DNA from: a virus
IMG/VR virus record: IMGVR_UViG_3300031857_000076
Coordinates: 27,626-91,625 of that record
Direction: 5' to 3' (one strand)
Length of the DNA stretch: 64,000 nt
In this document: piece after piece, positions 24,557-32,161 of the stretch
How the letters are laid out: each line of letters begins with the position of its first letter
Numbering within the stretch: the first letter of the stretch is position 1
Program-made: the position numbers and the translations under genes
The notes under the pieces: generated by a model
The model's database searches: none
What the model was told of the DNA's origin: nothing
Seen by the model: the letters and a program-made list of their open reading frames with translations, nothing else

Positions 24557-25116
24557 TATTCTAGTGTGAAGTGACAATACATGTTGGCATAATAATTGCC
24601 GTTAAACGATGTTTTACGTCCATGAAGACAGAGAGCAGATTCATAATAAACACATTCTCCAGGTTCTATTAAAACTTGATGCTCAACTCCAGAATGGTCC
24701 ACAATGTCAAATAGCCAAGGTTGCCCATCTAATGCCACGCTCATGTTTACACTAATATGATGCGTTTCTTTTTTATCCACATGCATTCCTAAAGTGGCCC
24801 CATTCTTATAGAAGCGAATGCCGTAAATGATTCCTTTGGGGTTTAGTTTTGCACCCGACCAAGATGAAAGAGCATCATACATTTCTAGTATAACTTGTTT
24901 TTTAAGTTCTGGAAATCTCTGCAAGCAAAGTAGGTCTGTGGCAACTTCAAATTGACTTGATTTAATCCACCCTTTTAAGTCTGGCTTTAGGGTATCAGAA
25001 TATTCTGGAACTCGCTCATTAATATGATTGGCCAAAACCTCTTGAATCATTTGCCATGATTTTTCTGGAATTTTTGTTTTATAAAAACCCTTATCAGTAA
25101 ACTTAGGGATGTTCAT
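24556..25116 (-). CDS. 2-oxoglutarate/Fe(II)-dependent oxygenase
   Basis: 186 residues. The iron triad is visible: His112 and Asp114 in LGMHVDKK, His165 in CLHGR, and Arg167 for 2-oxoglutarate. The jelly-roll strands YGIRFYKNGATL and VYYESALCLHGRK match the prolyl-hydroxylase/AlkB-like group. It hydroxylates a protein, nucleic acid base or small molecule. Enzymes of this class are frequent in large aquatic phages. It is coupled to a sulfotransferase downstream and overlaps the upstream gene by 4 nt. Confidence 0.82.
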   Translation of the reverse strand: MNIPKFTDKGFYKTKIPEKSWQMIQEVLANHINERVPEYSDTLKPDLKGWIKSSQFEVATDLLCLQRFPELKKQVILEMYDALSSWSGAKLNPKGIIYGIRFYKNGATLGMHVDKKETHHISVNMSVALDGQPWLFDIVDHSGVEHQVLIEPGECVYYESALCLHGRKTSFNGNYYANMYCHFTLE

Positions 25117-25496
25117 AATTCGACCTTAATGTTTTTGCTCTCAATGGTTTTAGGTTGCTCTGAGGCGTGTTTTGCACCATTTCTCTTTTTAGAATAGTCT
25201 TCCAAGTATTGCTTTTTAACAGGGTCAACACCGCCAGCTTTCTCTGCTCGTTGAGCACTCATTTCTGCGCTATAATTAAGCAAGTCTCCATAAGAACCTT
25301 TCTTGGCCGCTGTGCGCTCTACAAACTTCTGTTGACTAAAAGCATCCATCTTTGTATCAATGCTTGCATTGGGCGAAAAAAACACTCTGTCCCATTTTAG
25401 TCCATTTGAATCAACGAATTCATGAATGTCATTCATTCTTTGAATGATTTCAATCTCTTCACCAGTTTGCGGGTTACGATAGCAGTATAGCGGCAT
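25113..25496 (-). CDS. FmdB-like N-terminal domain protein lacking zinc cysteines
   Basis: 127 residues from ATG 25496 (MPLYCYRNPQTGEE); an ATG two codons earlier is possible. FmdB-type zinc ribbons begin MPxYxYxCxxCG, but here the metal-binding Cys pair is absent. The C-terminal half is a basic, helical region (QYLEDYSKKRNGAKHA). Similar proteins occur in large phages without known function. It starts just after a terminator hairpin that closes the hsp20 gene, so it may be transcribed from its own weak promoter or by read-through. Confidence 0.6.
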   Translation of the reverse strand: MPLYCYRNPQTGEEIEIIQRMNDIHEFVDSNGLKWDRVFFSPNASIDTKMDAFSQQKFVERTAAKKGSYGDLLNYSAEMSAQRAEKAGGVDPVKKQYLEDYSKKRNGAKHASEQPKTIESKNIKVEL

Positions 25497-25510
25497 AACC
25501 ATTTTAAAAC

Positions 25511-25538
25511 AAAAAAGCGGGTTTTTCAACCCGCTTTT
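25511..25538 (-). terminator. Rho-independent terminator after hsp20
   Basis: An 11-bp perfect stem (AAAAGCGGGTT / AACCCGCTTTT) with a 4-nt loop at 25513-25538 runs into a T-tract on the minus strand. It lies between the hsp20 stop and the next gene, about 15 nt before its start. The opposite strand also has a T-rich side, so it may work both ways. Confidence 0.75.
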
Positions 25539-25542
25539 CTTA

Positions 25543-25788
25543 TTATTGAATTTGAACAACTCTTGTTTCTTTTGGCTTTTGAGGAATCCTGATTTCTAGG
25601 ATGCCATCTTCAAGTTTAGCAGAAGTGCTGGTAATCTCATAAGCTTGAGGAATAGTTTCTGCAAGATAACTCGAACCATACTTTTCGCTATTTGCTGAAA
25701 TGATTAAGTAGCGGTTATCGAATTCGATTTGAATTTCGTTTTTCTTATATCCAGGCGCTTGGATTTCTAATACTAGGTCTTCTTTCAT
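25543..25788 (-). CDS. Small heat shock protein (Hsp20/alpha-crystallin)
   Basis: 81 residues, little more than the alpha-crystallin core. DLVLEIQAPGYKKNEIQIEF is the first strand pair and AKLEDGILEIRIP is the A-x-L-x-x-G-I-L motif. The N-terminal arm and most of the C-terminal tail are absent, though VVQIQ may act as the short tail motif. ATP-independent holdase chaperone; phage versions are common in aquatic myoviruses and are thought to help virion or host protein folding. It overlaps the GT4 gene by 4 nt. Confidence 0.85.
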   Translation of the reverse strand: MKEDLVLEIQAPGYKKNEIQIEFDNRYLIISANSEKYGSSYLAETIPQAYEITSTSAKLEDGILEIRIPQKPKETRVVQIQ

Positions 25789-26855
25789 AGGTGAGAGATG
25801 ATTTGGTTAAGAGTGTTTTCGTAGGTTAGTTCTTTGGAGAGTTGAATGCCAGCCTCGTTAACTGTTCCAACTTTTTGCTCTGCTCTTTCAAACGCAGAAA
25901 TCACAGATTCCTTACTCCAATTCCACATATTTCCTTGATTATACATGTCATTTTCGCGGAAGAAAACTCCATCATAAATTGGAATCATACCATTAGGTTC
26001 AACAAGAATAGTGTTGGTTTCATTGGCCCAATCTTTGTGAGCGGTTGCATTCAAGACAATTGACCACTTACCTAAACAAGTAGCATTGAAAGCTGGCAAG
26101 TTCCAACCTTCTGCTCCACTCAAGCCAGTGAGGTCAATGTCAATAGCATTGAGAAAATCATTGACTTCCGCATTGGTTTGAAGGAATGGCAAGAAGTTGA
26201 TGTTGCTATACCTCTTTCCTCCAAGAACAGAATCATAAATCTGCTTCATTTGCTCATGCGGCAAGAATGGATTTGTAACGCAGCAACTTAACAAGTAGCG
26301 TGGATTATTACCATATTTTTCTAGCCAAGTTTGAATGATTTTAGCAGTATGTTTGCGATTTTCAAACTTGCCCATGAGTCCAAAGTGAATTCTTTCTGGC
26401 AAGTATTTTTTACCAGTGACATGAAAGGTTTGGTCAAATCCAAGTTTATATGAGGCGATGTTTTCGCAACCTTCTTTCCTAAAGGCATTTGCGGCATAAT
26501 CTCCACAAAATAGAGTTTTTGTCTGTAGATTGGAGAGGGCTTTTTCAACAAATGTTGGTTGAGACGCTTCGTAAAAAGTAATTAAATATTGCTTTTCAGT
26601 TTTGCGATTATCGCTACCGTTTAGATGCCAAAGTTTCAAACTTGGCACTTCTTTCTTCAAGTATAAGAACCGATTATTAACTGCGTTTTGAAGCCAATTG
26701 GAGAACTCTGGTTCAAGATTGTGAGCAGATGGGTCAACTTTTCCAATGGGGAAAAGACCAACTTGCATATTTTTGCGCCACATCTCGCGCAGTAGATTAA
26801 TTGCCACATTTCCAAAGGAAAGGGAATTAATTGGAGCTTCAACAATTAATTGCAT
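25785..26855 (-). CDS. GT4-like glycosyltransferase
   Basis: 356 residues of GT-B character. The acceptor half starts QLIVEAPINSLSFGNVA. The donor half has IHFGLMGKFENRKHT, a loop with LTGLSGAEGWNLPAFNAT (the E-G/E-x7 region), and VLNATAHKDWANE. It should use a nucleotide sugar donor. It follows the SSB gene by 2 nt and overlaps hsp20. Its presence between replication genes shows that the glycan genes are interspersed rather than in one island. Confidence 0.72.
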   Translation of the reverse strand: MQLIVEAPINSLSFGNVAINLLREMWRKNMQVGLFPIGKVDPSAHNLEPEFSNWLQNAVNNRFLYLKKEVPSLKLWHLNGSDNRKTEKQYLITFYEASQPTFVEKALSNLQTKTLFCGDYAANAFRKEGCENIASYKLGFDQTFHVTGKKYLPERIHFGLMGKFENRKHTAKIIQTWLEKYGNNPRYLLSCCVTNPFLPHEQMKQIYDSVLGGKRYSNINFLPFLQTNAEVNDFLNAIDIDLTGLSGAEGWNLPAFNATCLGKWSIVLNATAHKDWANETNTILVEPNGMIPIYDGVFFRENDMYNQGNMWNWSKESVISAFERAEQKVGTVNEAGIQLSKELTYENTLNQIISHL

Positions 26856-26857
26856 AA

Positions 26858-27301
26858 TTAAAATGGAATGTCATCACCCTCTTCACCGCCAGTCCCAGAC
26901 TCTTCTTCCTCAACTGTGGCTGTGATCTTCTTTGGCGCGACTTTCTTTTCTTTTTGTGTCGGGGAGCTTTCAGTCTTTTCAGACTTTTCAAATCGAGGAA
27001 CAAAGTTAACACGATCAGCAACAATAAAGGTCTTGGTAGTTTTCTTACCTTCTTTGTTTTCGTAAGTATCGGTAGCCAAGCGACCATCAACAATAACACT
27101 AGAACCTTTCTTGAGATTTTTGGCGCAAATTTCGCCTTGTTTATCCCAAACATCAACGCTCATATAAAGAGGGTCTTTGTTTTCATCCTTATAATTTTCG
27201 CGATGAGCAATGCGAAGATTGCAAACGCACTTGCCAGTTTTTGTGTATCGAGCTTCGGGGTCAGCGACCAAAAAGCCGTAGAGAATTGTTTTATTTACCA
27301 T
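26858..27301 (-). CDS. ssb: Single-stranded DNA-binding protein
   Basis: 147 residues. OB-fold core at about 1-105 (NKTILYGFLVADPEARYTK, SVDVWDKQGEICAKNL, GSSVIVDGRL), then an acidic linker ending EGDDIPF, the conserved tip that recruits replication partners in bacterial SSB. It coats ssDNA in replication and recombination. Its start is preceded by a 14-bp direct repeat that overlaps the end of the sigma gene, a possible control site. The call is firm. Confidence 0.95.
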   Translation of the reverse strand: MVNKTILYGFLVADPEARYTKTGKCVCNLRIAHRENYKDENKDPLYMSVDVWDKQGEICAKNLKKGSSVIVDGRLATDTYENKEGKKTTKTFIVADRVNFVPRFEKSEKTESSPTQKEKKVAPKKITATVEEEESGTGGEEGDDIPF

Positions 27302-27337
27302 ATTCGTGTTTAATTATTGTTTAATTCGTGTTTAATT
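27302..27337 (-). repeat. Direct repeat upstream of ssb
   Basis: Two perfect 14-bp copies of ATTCGTGTTTAATT (plus-strand reading) at 27302-27315 and 27324-27337, 22 bp apart centre to centre, about two helical turns. One copy spans the space between the sigma stop and the ssb ATG; the other lies in the last sigma codons. It could be an operator or a translational control site, or a duplication. Confidence 0.6.
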
Positions 27338-27876
27338 TCCTTGATGAACCTATTGTGAATATTAATGCATCCTTGTATTGATAATTTCAATTTTTTTGCA
27401 ATTCTTTTCCACGGTGTTAGTTTATTCTTTTTGCAATCTCTATAACGCATTTGAATAATTTTTCTTACCCTTTCATCGTGGTATTTGTCTGCCTTATCAT
27501 AAATCAGTGAGATGATTTCTTGGTTAATATACTCGCCAATATAATCTTTGTCAACTAAATGTTCAGACAAATCACCAACATCACAGTATTCATACTTTTT
27601 AACCTTGTTATGAATATTCAAGCATTTCCATTTTATTTCGTTGCCTAAATAAGTTGAAAACTTGATTCTTCTGTTGGGGTCAAACTTTAGAGCCTTCTCA
27701 TAGATGAAAAGGTCTTTATCGTCAATAATATCGTTTTTATTGATATTTGACTGATCAGAAATTGTTTGGTTAACAATCTGTAAATAAATTCCAGAGTGTT
27801 TTGCGATCAATTCTTTTAAACAACTTTCGTTGTTATTTATTTTGATTTCTTCGATAAGGGATAAGTCGTCTGCCAT
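27310..27876 (-). CDS. Sigma-70-like RNA polymerase sigma factor
   Basis: 188 residues from ATG 27876, fixed by GGAGG 10 nt upstream (27887-27891) inside the dNMP kinase gene. Region 2 is visible as FDPNRRIKFSTYLGNEI, a clear match to the FDPxRGxKFSTYAxxxI core of sigma-70 proteins. The C-terminus RIAKKLKLSIQGCINIHNR is a region-4-like HTH. Regions 1 and 3 are missing. It is a second sigma factor of different type from the ECF one at 3181. It overlaps the kinase gene by 40 nt in another frame. Confidence 0.8.
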   Translation of the reverse strand: MADDLSLIEEIKINNNESCLKELIAKHSGIYLQIVNQTISDQSNINKNDIIDDKDLFIYEKALKFDPNRRIKFSTYLGNEIKWKCLNIHNKVKKYEYCDVGDLSEHLVDKDYIGEYINQEIISLIYDKADKYHDERVRKIIQMRYRDCKKNKLTPWKRIAKKLKLSIQGCINIHNRFIKEIKHELNNN

Positions 27877-28451
27877 TGTGTGATTTCCTCCGAGTCGAAG
27901 CATTGTTCAAAAATAGCCCAGCTATATTCAGAAAGCGAGAATGGATTGTCTTTTTCCTTGCTTTCTTCTACTGTTTGCCAAACATAAGACAAGTTGGCTT
28001 GTGCTTGTAGAATAGGGTCATTTTCAAGCTCTTCTGAATTTGCTGGTTTGATGAGATTGTTTTCTTTGTCAAGCCTCGCAATATGAATAAGAAAGCCATT
28101 TTTTTGAATCCAATCAGCCTCGTTCTTGTATCGAACGTCAGAAATGATTGCGATTTCGTTATTTTTTAAATATGAAGAAAGAGTATCAATCCAGCAGTTC
28201 TCATTGAGCGCTCTGCGAATATGCGTGCCATAAGCAACAAGAAATGGACGAATCATTTTCTTTTCGTCATCATTTTGAGTGAAGGAGTCTAATCCAGTTT
28301 TCTTTTTAAGAAATGGTCGCACTTCTCTCTTTAGCTCATCTGCAAAAGCATATCTCTTGGCTTTGATGCCAAGATGTTTAAAAATTTTTACAAAGTTGTT
28401 GGCAAGAGTGTCTTTGCCACTTCGGGCTACTCCTGAAATTCCAATAATCAT
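27837..28451 (-). CDS. Deoxynucleoside monophosphate kinase
   Basis: 204 residues of the P-loop NMP kinase fold. Walker A is G7-VARSGK-D-T15; YAFADELKREVRPFL and RPFLVAYGTHIRRALNE hold substrate residues, and IAIISDVRYKNEADWI is the Walker B region, as in T4 gp1-like enzymes. It phosphorylates dNMPs for phage DNA synthesis. It is coupled by 4 nt to the dUTPase gene upstream. Confidence 0.85.
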   Translation of the reverse strand: MIIGISGVARSGKDTLANNFVKIFKHLGIKAKRYAFADELKREVRPFLKKKTGLDSFTQNDDEKKMIRPFLVAYGTHIRRALNENCWIDTLSSYLKNNEIAIISDVRYKNEADWIQKNGFLIHIARLDKENNLIKPANSEELENDPILQAQANLSYVWQTVEESKEKDNPFSLSEYSWAIFEQCFDSEEITQWQTTYPLSKKSK

Positions 28452-28981
28452 AAGCCAGTGCTGCCAAAGCCTCCTTCGTTTCTTTCTGTTTGTTCAAGCT
28501 CTTCAACAAATTCAATAGATGGGTGAAAATGCTTTTGAAATACTAATTGGCAAACTTTATCACCTTTTTGATAAATTTTATTTTCATTAACTATACAGAG
28601 AATTTTATTATCAAAAAATACTAAATCTTCTGGCTGCATGATATACTTAAATCTAACTTTAATTGTAGATCGAAAACCAGAGTCAACAACTCCAATGGAG
28701 TTTGCTAAAAGCAAGTTATATTTGCTCACGCTTGATCTTGGAAAAACAAGAGTGTAGATGTCTTCATTTGGCGAATTGACTGGTTGAAAGCCGTCAACCT
28801 TGACGTTTAAATCATACTCAATGTAATCAATTCTTTTGTAAATGTTGGTGTCTTCAAAACATTCACCAACAATTTTTGGATTTGAAGCTGCAACTACATC
28901 ATATCCAACATCGCCATCATGGGCAGGATGGGATAAATTTGAATCTTGATCAACAACATAAAGCAGGTCAGGAAAATTCAT
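28448..28981 (-). CDS. dut: Trimeric dUTPase
   Basis: 177 residues with all five dUTPase motifs: AHDGDVGYDVVA, PRSSVSKYN, IGVVDSGFRSTI, GDKVCQLVF and the C-terminal RNEGGFGSTG that closes over the active site. Hydrolyses dUTP to dUMP, giving ThyX its substrate and keeping uracil out of DNA. An insert of about 35 residues lies between motifs 1 and 2. It overlaps the upstream gene by 14 nt. Confidence 0.95.
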   Translation of the reverse strand: MNFPDLLYVVDQDSNLSHPAHDGDVGYDVVAASNPKIVGECFEDTNIYKRIDYIEYDLNVKVDGFQPVNSPNEDIYTLVFPRSSVSKYNLLLANSIGVVDSGFRSTIKVRFKYIMQPEDLVFFDNKILCIVNENKIYQKGDKVCQLVFQKHFHPSIEFVEELEQTERNEGGFGSTGL

Positions 28982-29255
28982 TATCTAAATTTTTAGCGAG
29001 TTCGTAGTGGCCATTGTTTGCTAAAATAGCCGCTGTATGAACATACGAAATATTTTCTAAATCTTCCTGAATTTCTTGACAAGACATTAAAAAACCAAGA
29101 CTGATATTTTCAAGACCAGCTTCTTTGTAGCAAGCCATTGCTTGTTCTAGTGCTTTTGAGCAAGCATCTGTAACGTCTTCTGCGTTAACTACACACTCCC
29201 AATCGCCACTTTGGACAAGGAAGATTTTTTGTTTGAAGTTTTTGAGGATAACCAT
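28968..29255 (-). CDS. Hypothetical protein, first gene of the dut-ssb unit
   Basis: 95 residues, alternating strands and helices with a central AEDVTDACSKALEQAMACYK helix. No family recognised. It begins 28 nt after a TTGACA box that lies inside a perfect inverted repeat, so it heads a regulated minus-strand unit with dut, dNMP kinase, sigma and ssb. Confidence 0.6.
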   Translation of the reverse strand: MVILKNFKQKIFLVQSGDWECVVNAEDVTDACSKALEQAMACYKEAGLENISLGFLMSCQEIQEDLENISYVHTAAILANNGHYELAKNLDNEFS

Positions 29256-29260
29256 ATCTC

Positions 29261-29289
29261 AACTTCTTCCAGAAAACATCTTCTGTCAA
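29261..29289 (-). promoter_or_regulatory. TTGACA promoter with weak -10 before the 95-residue gene
   Basis: TTGACA ends 28 nt before the ATG at 29255, the same spacing as the other members, but the -10 position reads GAAGTT, a poor match. The -35 box is in the loop of the inverted repeat 29278-29295, so an activator or repressor may act here. Confidence 0.4.
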
Positions 29290-29295
29290 GAAGAT
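29278..29295. repeat. Inverted repeat covering a -35 box
   Basis: ATCTTCT, 4 nt, AGAAGAT is a perfect 7-bp dyad. The TTGACA box of the minus-strand unit overlaps its centre. On the plus strand it is followed by TTTTC, so it could also act as a weak terminator. Confidence 0.5.
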
Positions 29296-29462
29296 TTTTC
29301 TATATTTATACGATATATACTTTAAAGAAACTTTAGTATAAATATTATTTTAAGGACTATTTACGTTCGGCAAGGAAAGAACGCTAGGGATACGAAGGGA
29401 GAGGGGGTATTTCTTTCAAAAAATGTGAAAAAAGTTTGAGAAATTTTTCTGTTTCAAAATTC

Positions 29463-29490
29463 TTGACAGCGACCAACCAGTGTGTAATAT
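29463..29490 (+). promoter_or_regulatory. Leaderless-type promoter of nrdB
   Basis: TTGACA, 16 nt, TAATAT and 5 nt precede the ATG at 29496. This is the best -35/-10 pair of the set and decides the nrdB start over an in-frame codon 60 nt upstream, which would place the promoter inside the coding region. Confidence 0.7.
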
Positions 29491-29495
29491 ATCGT

Positions 29496-30470
29496 ATGAC
29501 TATTTTCGACGAGCAAATTTCGCGCAAGCCAGATCGGTATCCTTGGGTTCAAGATTTTATTTCAGCAATGCACGAAGGGTTCTGGACGCATAAAGAATTT
29601 AGCTTCTCCAGTGATCTTCAAGATTTCAAAGTAAATCTAAGCAAAGAAGAGCAAGAAGTTATTATTCGCACGCTTTCTGCCATTGGTCAGATCGAAGTGG
29701 CGGTTAAAAAGTTTTGGGCCAAGCTCGGAGACAATCTTCCCCACCCATCACTCACTGATCTTGGTTATGTGATGGCTGGAGTGGAAGTGATTCACAACAA
29801 TGCTTATCAGCGTCTTCTTGAAGTTCTTGATATGGAAGAAATCTTTGAGGAAAATCTCAAGCTTGATGTTGTGTCTGGTCGTGTCAACTATCTTCGCAAA
29901 TACACTCATCGTTTCTACAAAGACTCTCGTAAACAATATGTTTATGCACTCATTCTTTTTACTCTTTTCATTGAGAATGTTTCTTTGTTTTCTCAATTTT
30001 ACATTATTCTTTGGTTCGGGCGTTATCGCAATGTGCTAAAAGACACAACTCAACAAGTCACCTATACCAAGAACGAAGAACTCATTCATGCTAAAGTTGG
30101 CATGAAACTTGTGAACGTGATTCGCAAAGAGTGTCCAGAGCTTTTCGATGCTGATTTGGAGCAAAGAATCTTGCACGAAGCAGAAGAAGCTTTCAAAGCA
30201 GAATCCAAGATTATTGATTGGATTATTGGCGACTTTAGCGCACAAAGAATGAATGCTAATATTCTCAAAGAGTATGTGAAAAATAGAATCAATGATTCTT
30301 TGAAAGAGATTGGTTTCAAACCCTTATTTACCATTGACAAAACGCTTGCTAGAGACTATGAGTGGATGGATGAAGAAGTCTTGGCAAACAATGCTGTTGA
30401 CTTTTTCTACCAACGTCCTGTTGACTACGCAAAGAAAAATAAAACATTCGAACTAGAAGAACTCGTTTAA
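29496..30470 (+). CDS. nrdB: Class I ribonucleotide reductase small subunit
   Basis: 324 residues from ATG 29496. Ferritin-like metal ligands are visible as E-x2-H in GVEVIHNNAY and in NEELIHAK, plus Glu in LFIENVSLFSQ. A Tyr seven residues after the first of these Glu is in place for the radical. The position of the E. coli Asp84 ligand appears to be Glu (GQIEVAVKKFW). It makes the radical used by NrdA to reduce ribonucleotides. It precedes nrdA by 1 nt, the reverse of the enterobacterial order. Confidence 0.92.
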   Translation: MTIFDEQISRKPDRYPWVQDFISAMHEGFWTHKEFSFSSDLQDFKVNLSKEEQEVIIRTLSAIGQIEVAVKKFWAKLGDNLPHPSLTDLGYVMAGVEVIHNNAYQRLLEVLDMEEIFEENLKLDVVSGRVNYLRKYTHRFYKDSRKQYVYALILFTLFIENVSLFSQFYIILWFGRYRNVLKDTTQQVTYTKNEELIHAKVGMKLVNVIRKECPELFDADLEQRILHEAEEAFKAESKIIDWIIGDFSAQRMNANILKEYVKNRINDSLKEIGFKPLFTIDKTLARDYEWMDEEVLANNAVDFFYQRPVDYAKKNKTFELEELV

Positions 30471-30471
30471 A

Positions 30472-32118
30472 ATGACAAAATACTACTGGCTAAATCAAAA
30501 ATCCCGCGAATTTCTTGCTCGCGGTTACGTTAGAGAAGATCAAACCGCAGAAGAAAGAGTTAGAGAAATTGCTGAAACTGCCGAAAAGTATTTGAAGATC
30601 AGAGGCTTTGCAGACAAGTTCGAAGATTACATGTCGCGTGGCTGGTTTAGTTTGTCCTCTCCAGTATGGGCAAACTATGGTCTTGAAAGAGGCTTACCTT
30701 GCTCATGCAATGGCTCATTCATTGACGATACAATGGATAGCATTTTGTATAAGAATGCTGAAATTGGAATGATGACAAAGAACGCTGCTGGAACATCTGC
30801 TTATTTTGGCAAGCTGCGTCCAAGAGGCGCAACCATTAGTTCTGGCGGAACATCAAGTGGCAGCGTTCATTTCATGGAACTCTTTGACAAGGTAGCCAAC
30901 ATTGTTTCTCAATCCAATGTCCGCCGTGGTTCAATGGCAGCGTATTTGGATATTGATCATCCAGATTTAGAAGAGTTTCTTCGTATTCGTAGCGAAGGAC
31001 ATCCAATCCAAGAACTCAGCATTGGTGTTTGCATTTCAAACGAATGGATGGAAGGTCTTTTGAACAAAGACAAAGATAAGCTCAAAATTTGGGGCCAAGT
31101 TATCAAGAAGCGTTTTGAAAGTGGCTATCCATATATTCACTTCACTGGCAACGCAAATGAGCAAGCGCCAGCAGTTTATAAAGACAAAGGCGTAAAAATT
31201 TATGCCAGCAATCTCTGTAATGAGATTAATCTTTCTTCTGACAAGGATACTTCGTTTGTTTGCGTGCTTTCAAGCATTAATCTATTGCATTACGATGAAT
31301 GGAAGGACACTGACGCTGTTGAAGTATTGACCTACTTCCTTGATACTGTGACCGAAGAATACATTCGTAAGACTGAAAATATGCCGTTCATGGCTGCTGC
31401 TAATAAGTTTGCAAAAGAGCAGAGAGCGGTTGGTCTTGGAGTTTTAGGTTGGCATTCTCTCTTGCAAGCCAAAAACATTGCATGGGAAAGCATGGAAGCC
31501 AAACTATTGAACGCAAGCGTTTTCAAGCTCATTTCAGAAAAAAGCTTGAAGGCAAGCAAAGAAATGGCTGAAAAATATGGTGAGCCAGAAATGCTCAAAG
31601 GATATGGCGAAAGAATGGTTACTCGTTTAGCTATTGCTCCAACAGTTTCTTCTTCTTTTATTCTTGGTCAAGTTTCTCAAGGTATTGAGCCTCAAAACTC
31701 CAATTACTATGTCAAGAAACTTGCCAAAGGCTCTTTCACATACAAGAATCCATATCTTAAAGAACTCTTGAAGCAAAAAGATAAAGACGACCAAGAAGTT
31801 TGGAAGAGCATTCTGGAAAATGGCGGCTCAGTTCAGCATCTTGATTTCTTGACAGATCACGAAAAGGATGTGTTCAAGACCTTTGGAGAAATCTCCCAAA
31901 AGGAAATTGTTATCCAAGCTGCTCAACGCCAAAAGTTCATTGATCAAGGTCAGAGCCTCAATCTTATGATTCCTCCAGCAACAACCGTTGGAGAAGTAAG
32001 TAAACTAATGATCTTTGGCTGGCAGCAAGGCATCAAAGGCTTTTACTACCAAAAATCAAGCAATCCAAGTCAATTATTGGCTCGCTCCCTTAATGAGTGT
32101 AAGTCTTGCGAAGCTTAA
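30472..32118 (+). CDS. nrdA: Class I ribonucleotide reductase large subunit (short form)
   Basis: 548 residues, shorter than the roughly 750 of typical NrdA because the N-terminal ATP-cone is missing, so dATP overall inhibition is probably lost. Active-site residues are present: Cys in GLPCSCNGS, the N-x-C-x-E radical site in ASNLCNEI, the partner Cys in FVCVLSSINL, and SLNLMI near the end. The C-terminal CKSC pair shuttles electrons from thioredoxin or glutaredoxin, none of which is encoded here. Confidence 0.93.
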   Translation: MTKYYWLNQKSREFLARGYVREDQTAEERVREIAETAEKYLKIRGFADKFEDYMSRGWFSLSSPVWANYGLERGLPCSCNGSFIDDTMDSILYKNAEIGMMTKNAAGTSAYFGKLRPRGATISSGGTSSGSVHFMELFDKVANIVSQSNVRRGSMAAYLDIDHPDLEEFLRIRSEGHPIQELSIGVCISNEWMEGLLNKDKDKLKIWGQVIKKRFESGYPYIHFTGNANEQAPAVYKDKGVKIYASNLCNEINLSSDKDTSFVCVLSSINLLHYDEWKDTDAVEVLTYFLDTVTEEYIRKTENMPFMAAANKFAKEQRAVGLGVLGWHSLLQAKNIAWESMEAKLLNASVFKLISEKSLKASKEMAEKYGEPEMLKGYGERMVTRLAIAPTVSSSFILGQVSQGIEPQNSNYYVKKLAKGSFTYKNPYLKELLKQKDKDDQEVWKSILENGGSVQHLDFLTDHEKDVFKTFGEISQKEIVIQAAQRQKFIDQGQSLNLMIPPATTVGEVSKLMIFGWQQGIKGFYYQKSSNPSQLLARSLNECKSCEA

Positions 32119-32145
32119 CTAATTGTTGATAAAAATAATTTTTTA

Positions 32146-32152
32146 AGTGTAA
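32146..32152 (+). promoter_or_regulatory. AGTGTAA element upstream of 32162
   Basis: AGTGTAA ends 9 nt before the ATG, with TTGATA 18 nt upstream of TAAAAA. The same heptamer occurs before 45072 (-), 47667, 51405, 51634 and 55874 (-). Confidence 0.3.
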
Positions 32153-32161
32153 AAAGTAAAC

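Larger units (their letters stand above)
29256..29495 (+). promoter_or_regulatory. Divergent control region between the dut-ssb and nrd units
   Basis: This 240-bp stretch is the longest gene-free region in the window. It holds two divergent TTGACA boxes that share the sequence TTCTTGACAG, an AT-rich segment with a stem-like TATACT...AGTATA pair near 29325-29342, and a purine-rich run (29375-29410). No long frame, tRNA or clear riboswitch is seen. An origin of replication is possible but not supported by recognisable iterons. Confidence 0.6.

Noticed and set aside
29436-29495. A 20-residue N-terminal extension of NrdB
   Set aside because: It would place the best promoter of the window inside the coding region, and it lacks similarity to NrdB N-termini.
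29463-29500. NrdR operator at the nrdB promoter
   Set aside because: GTGTAATATATCG resembles one NrdR box, but no second box at the proper spacing is present and the same bases are explained by the -10 element.
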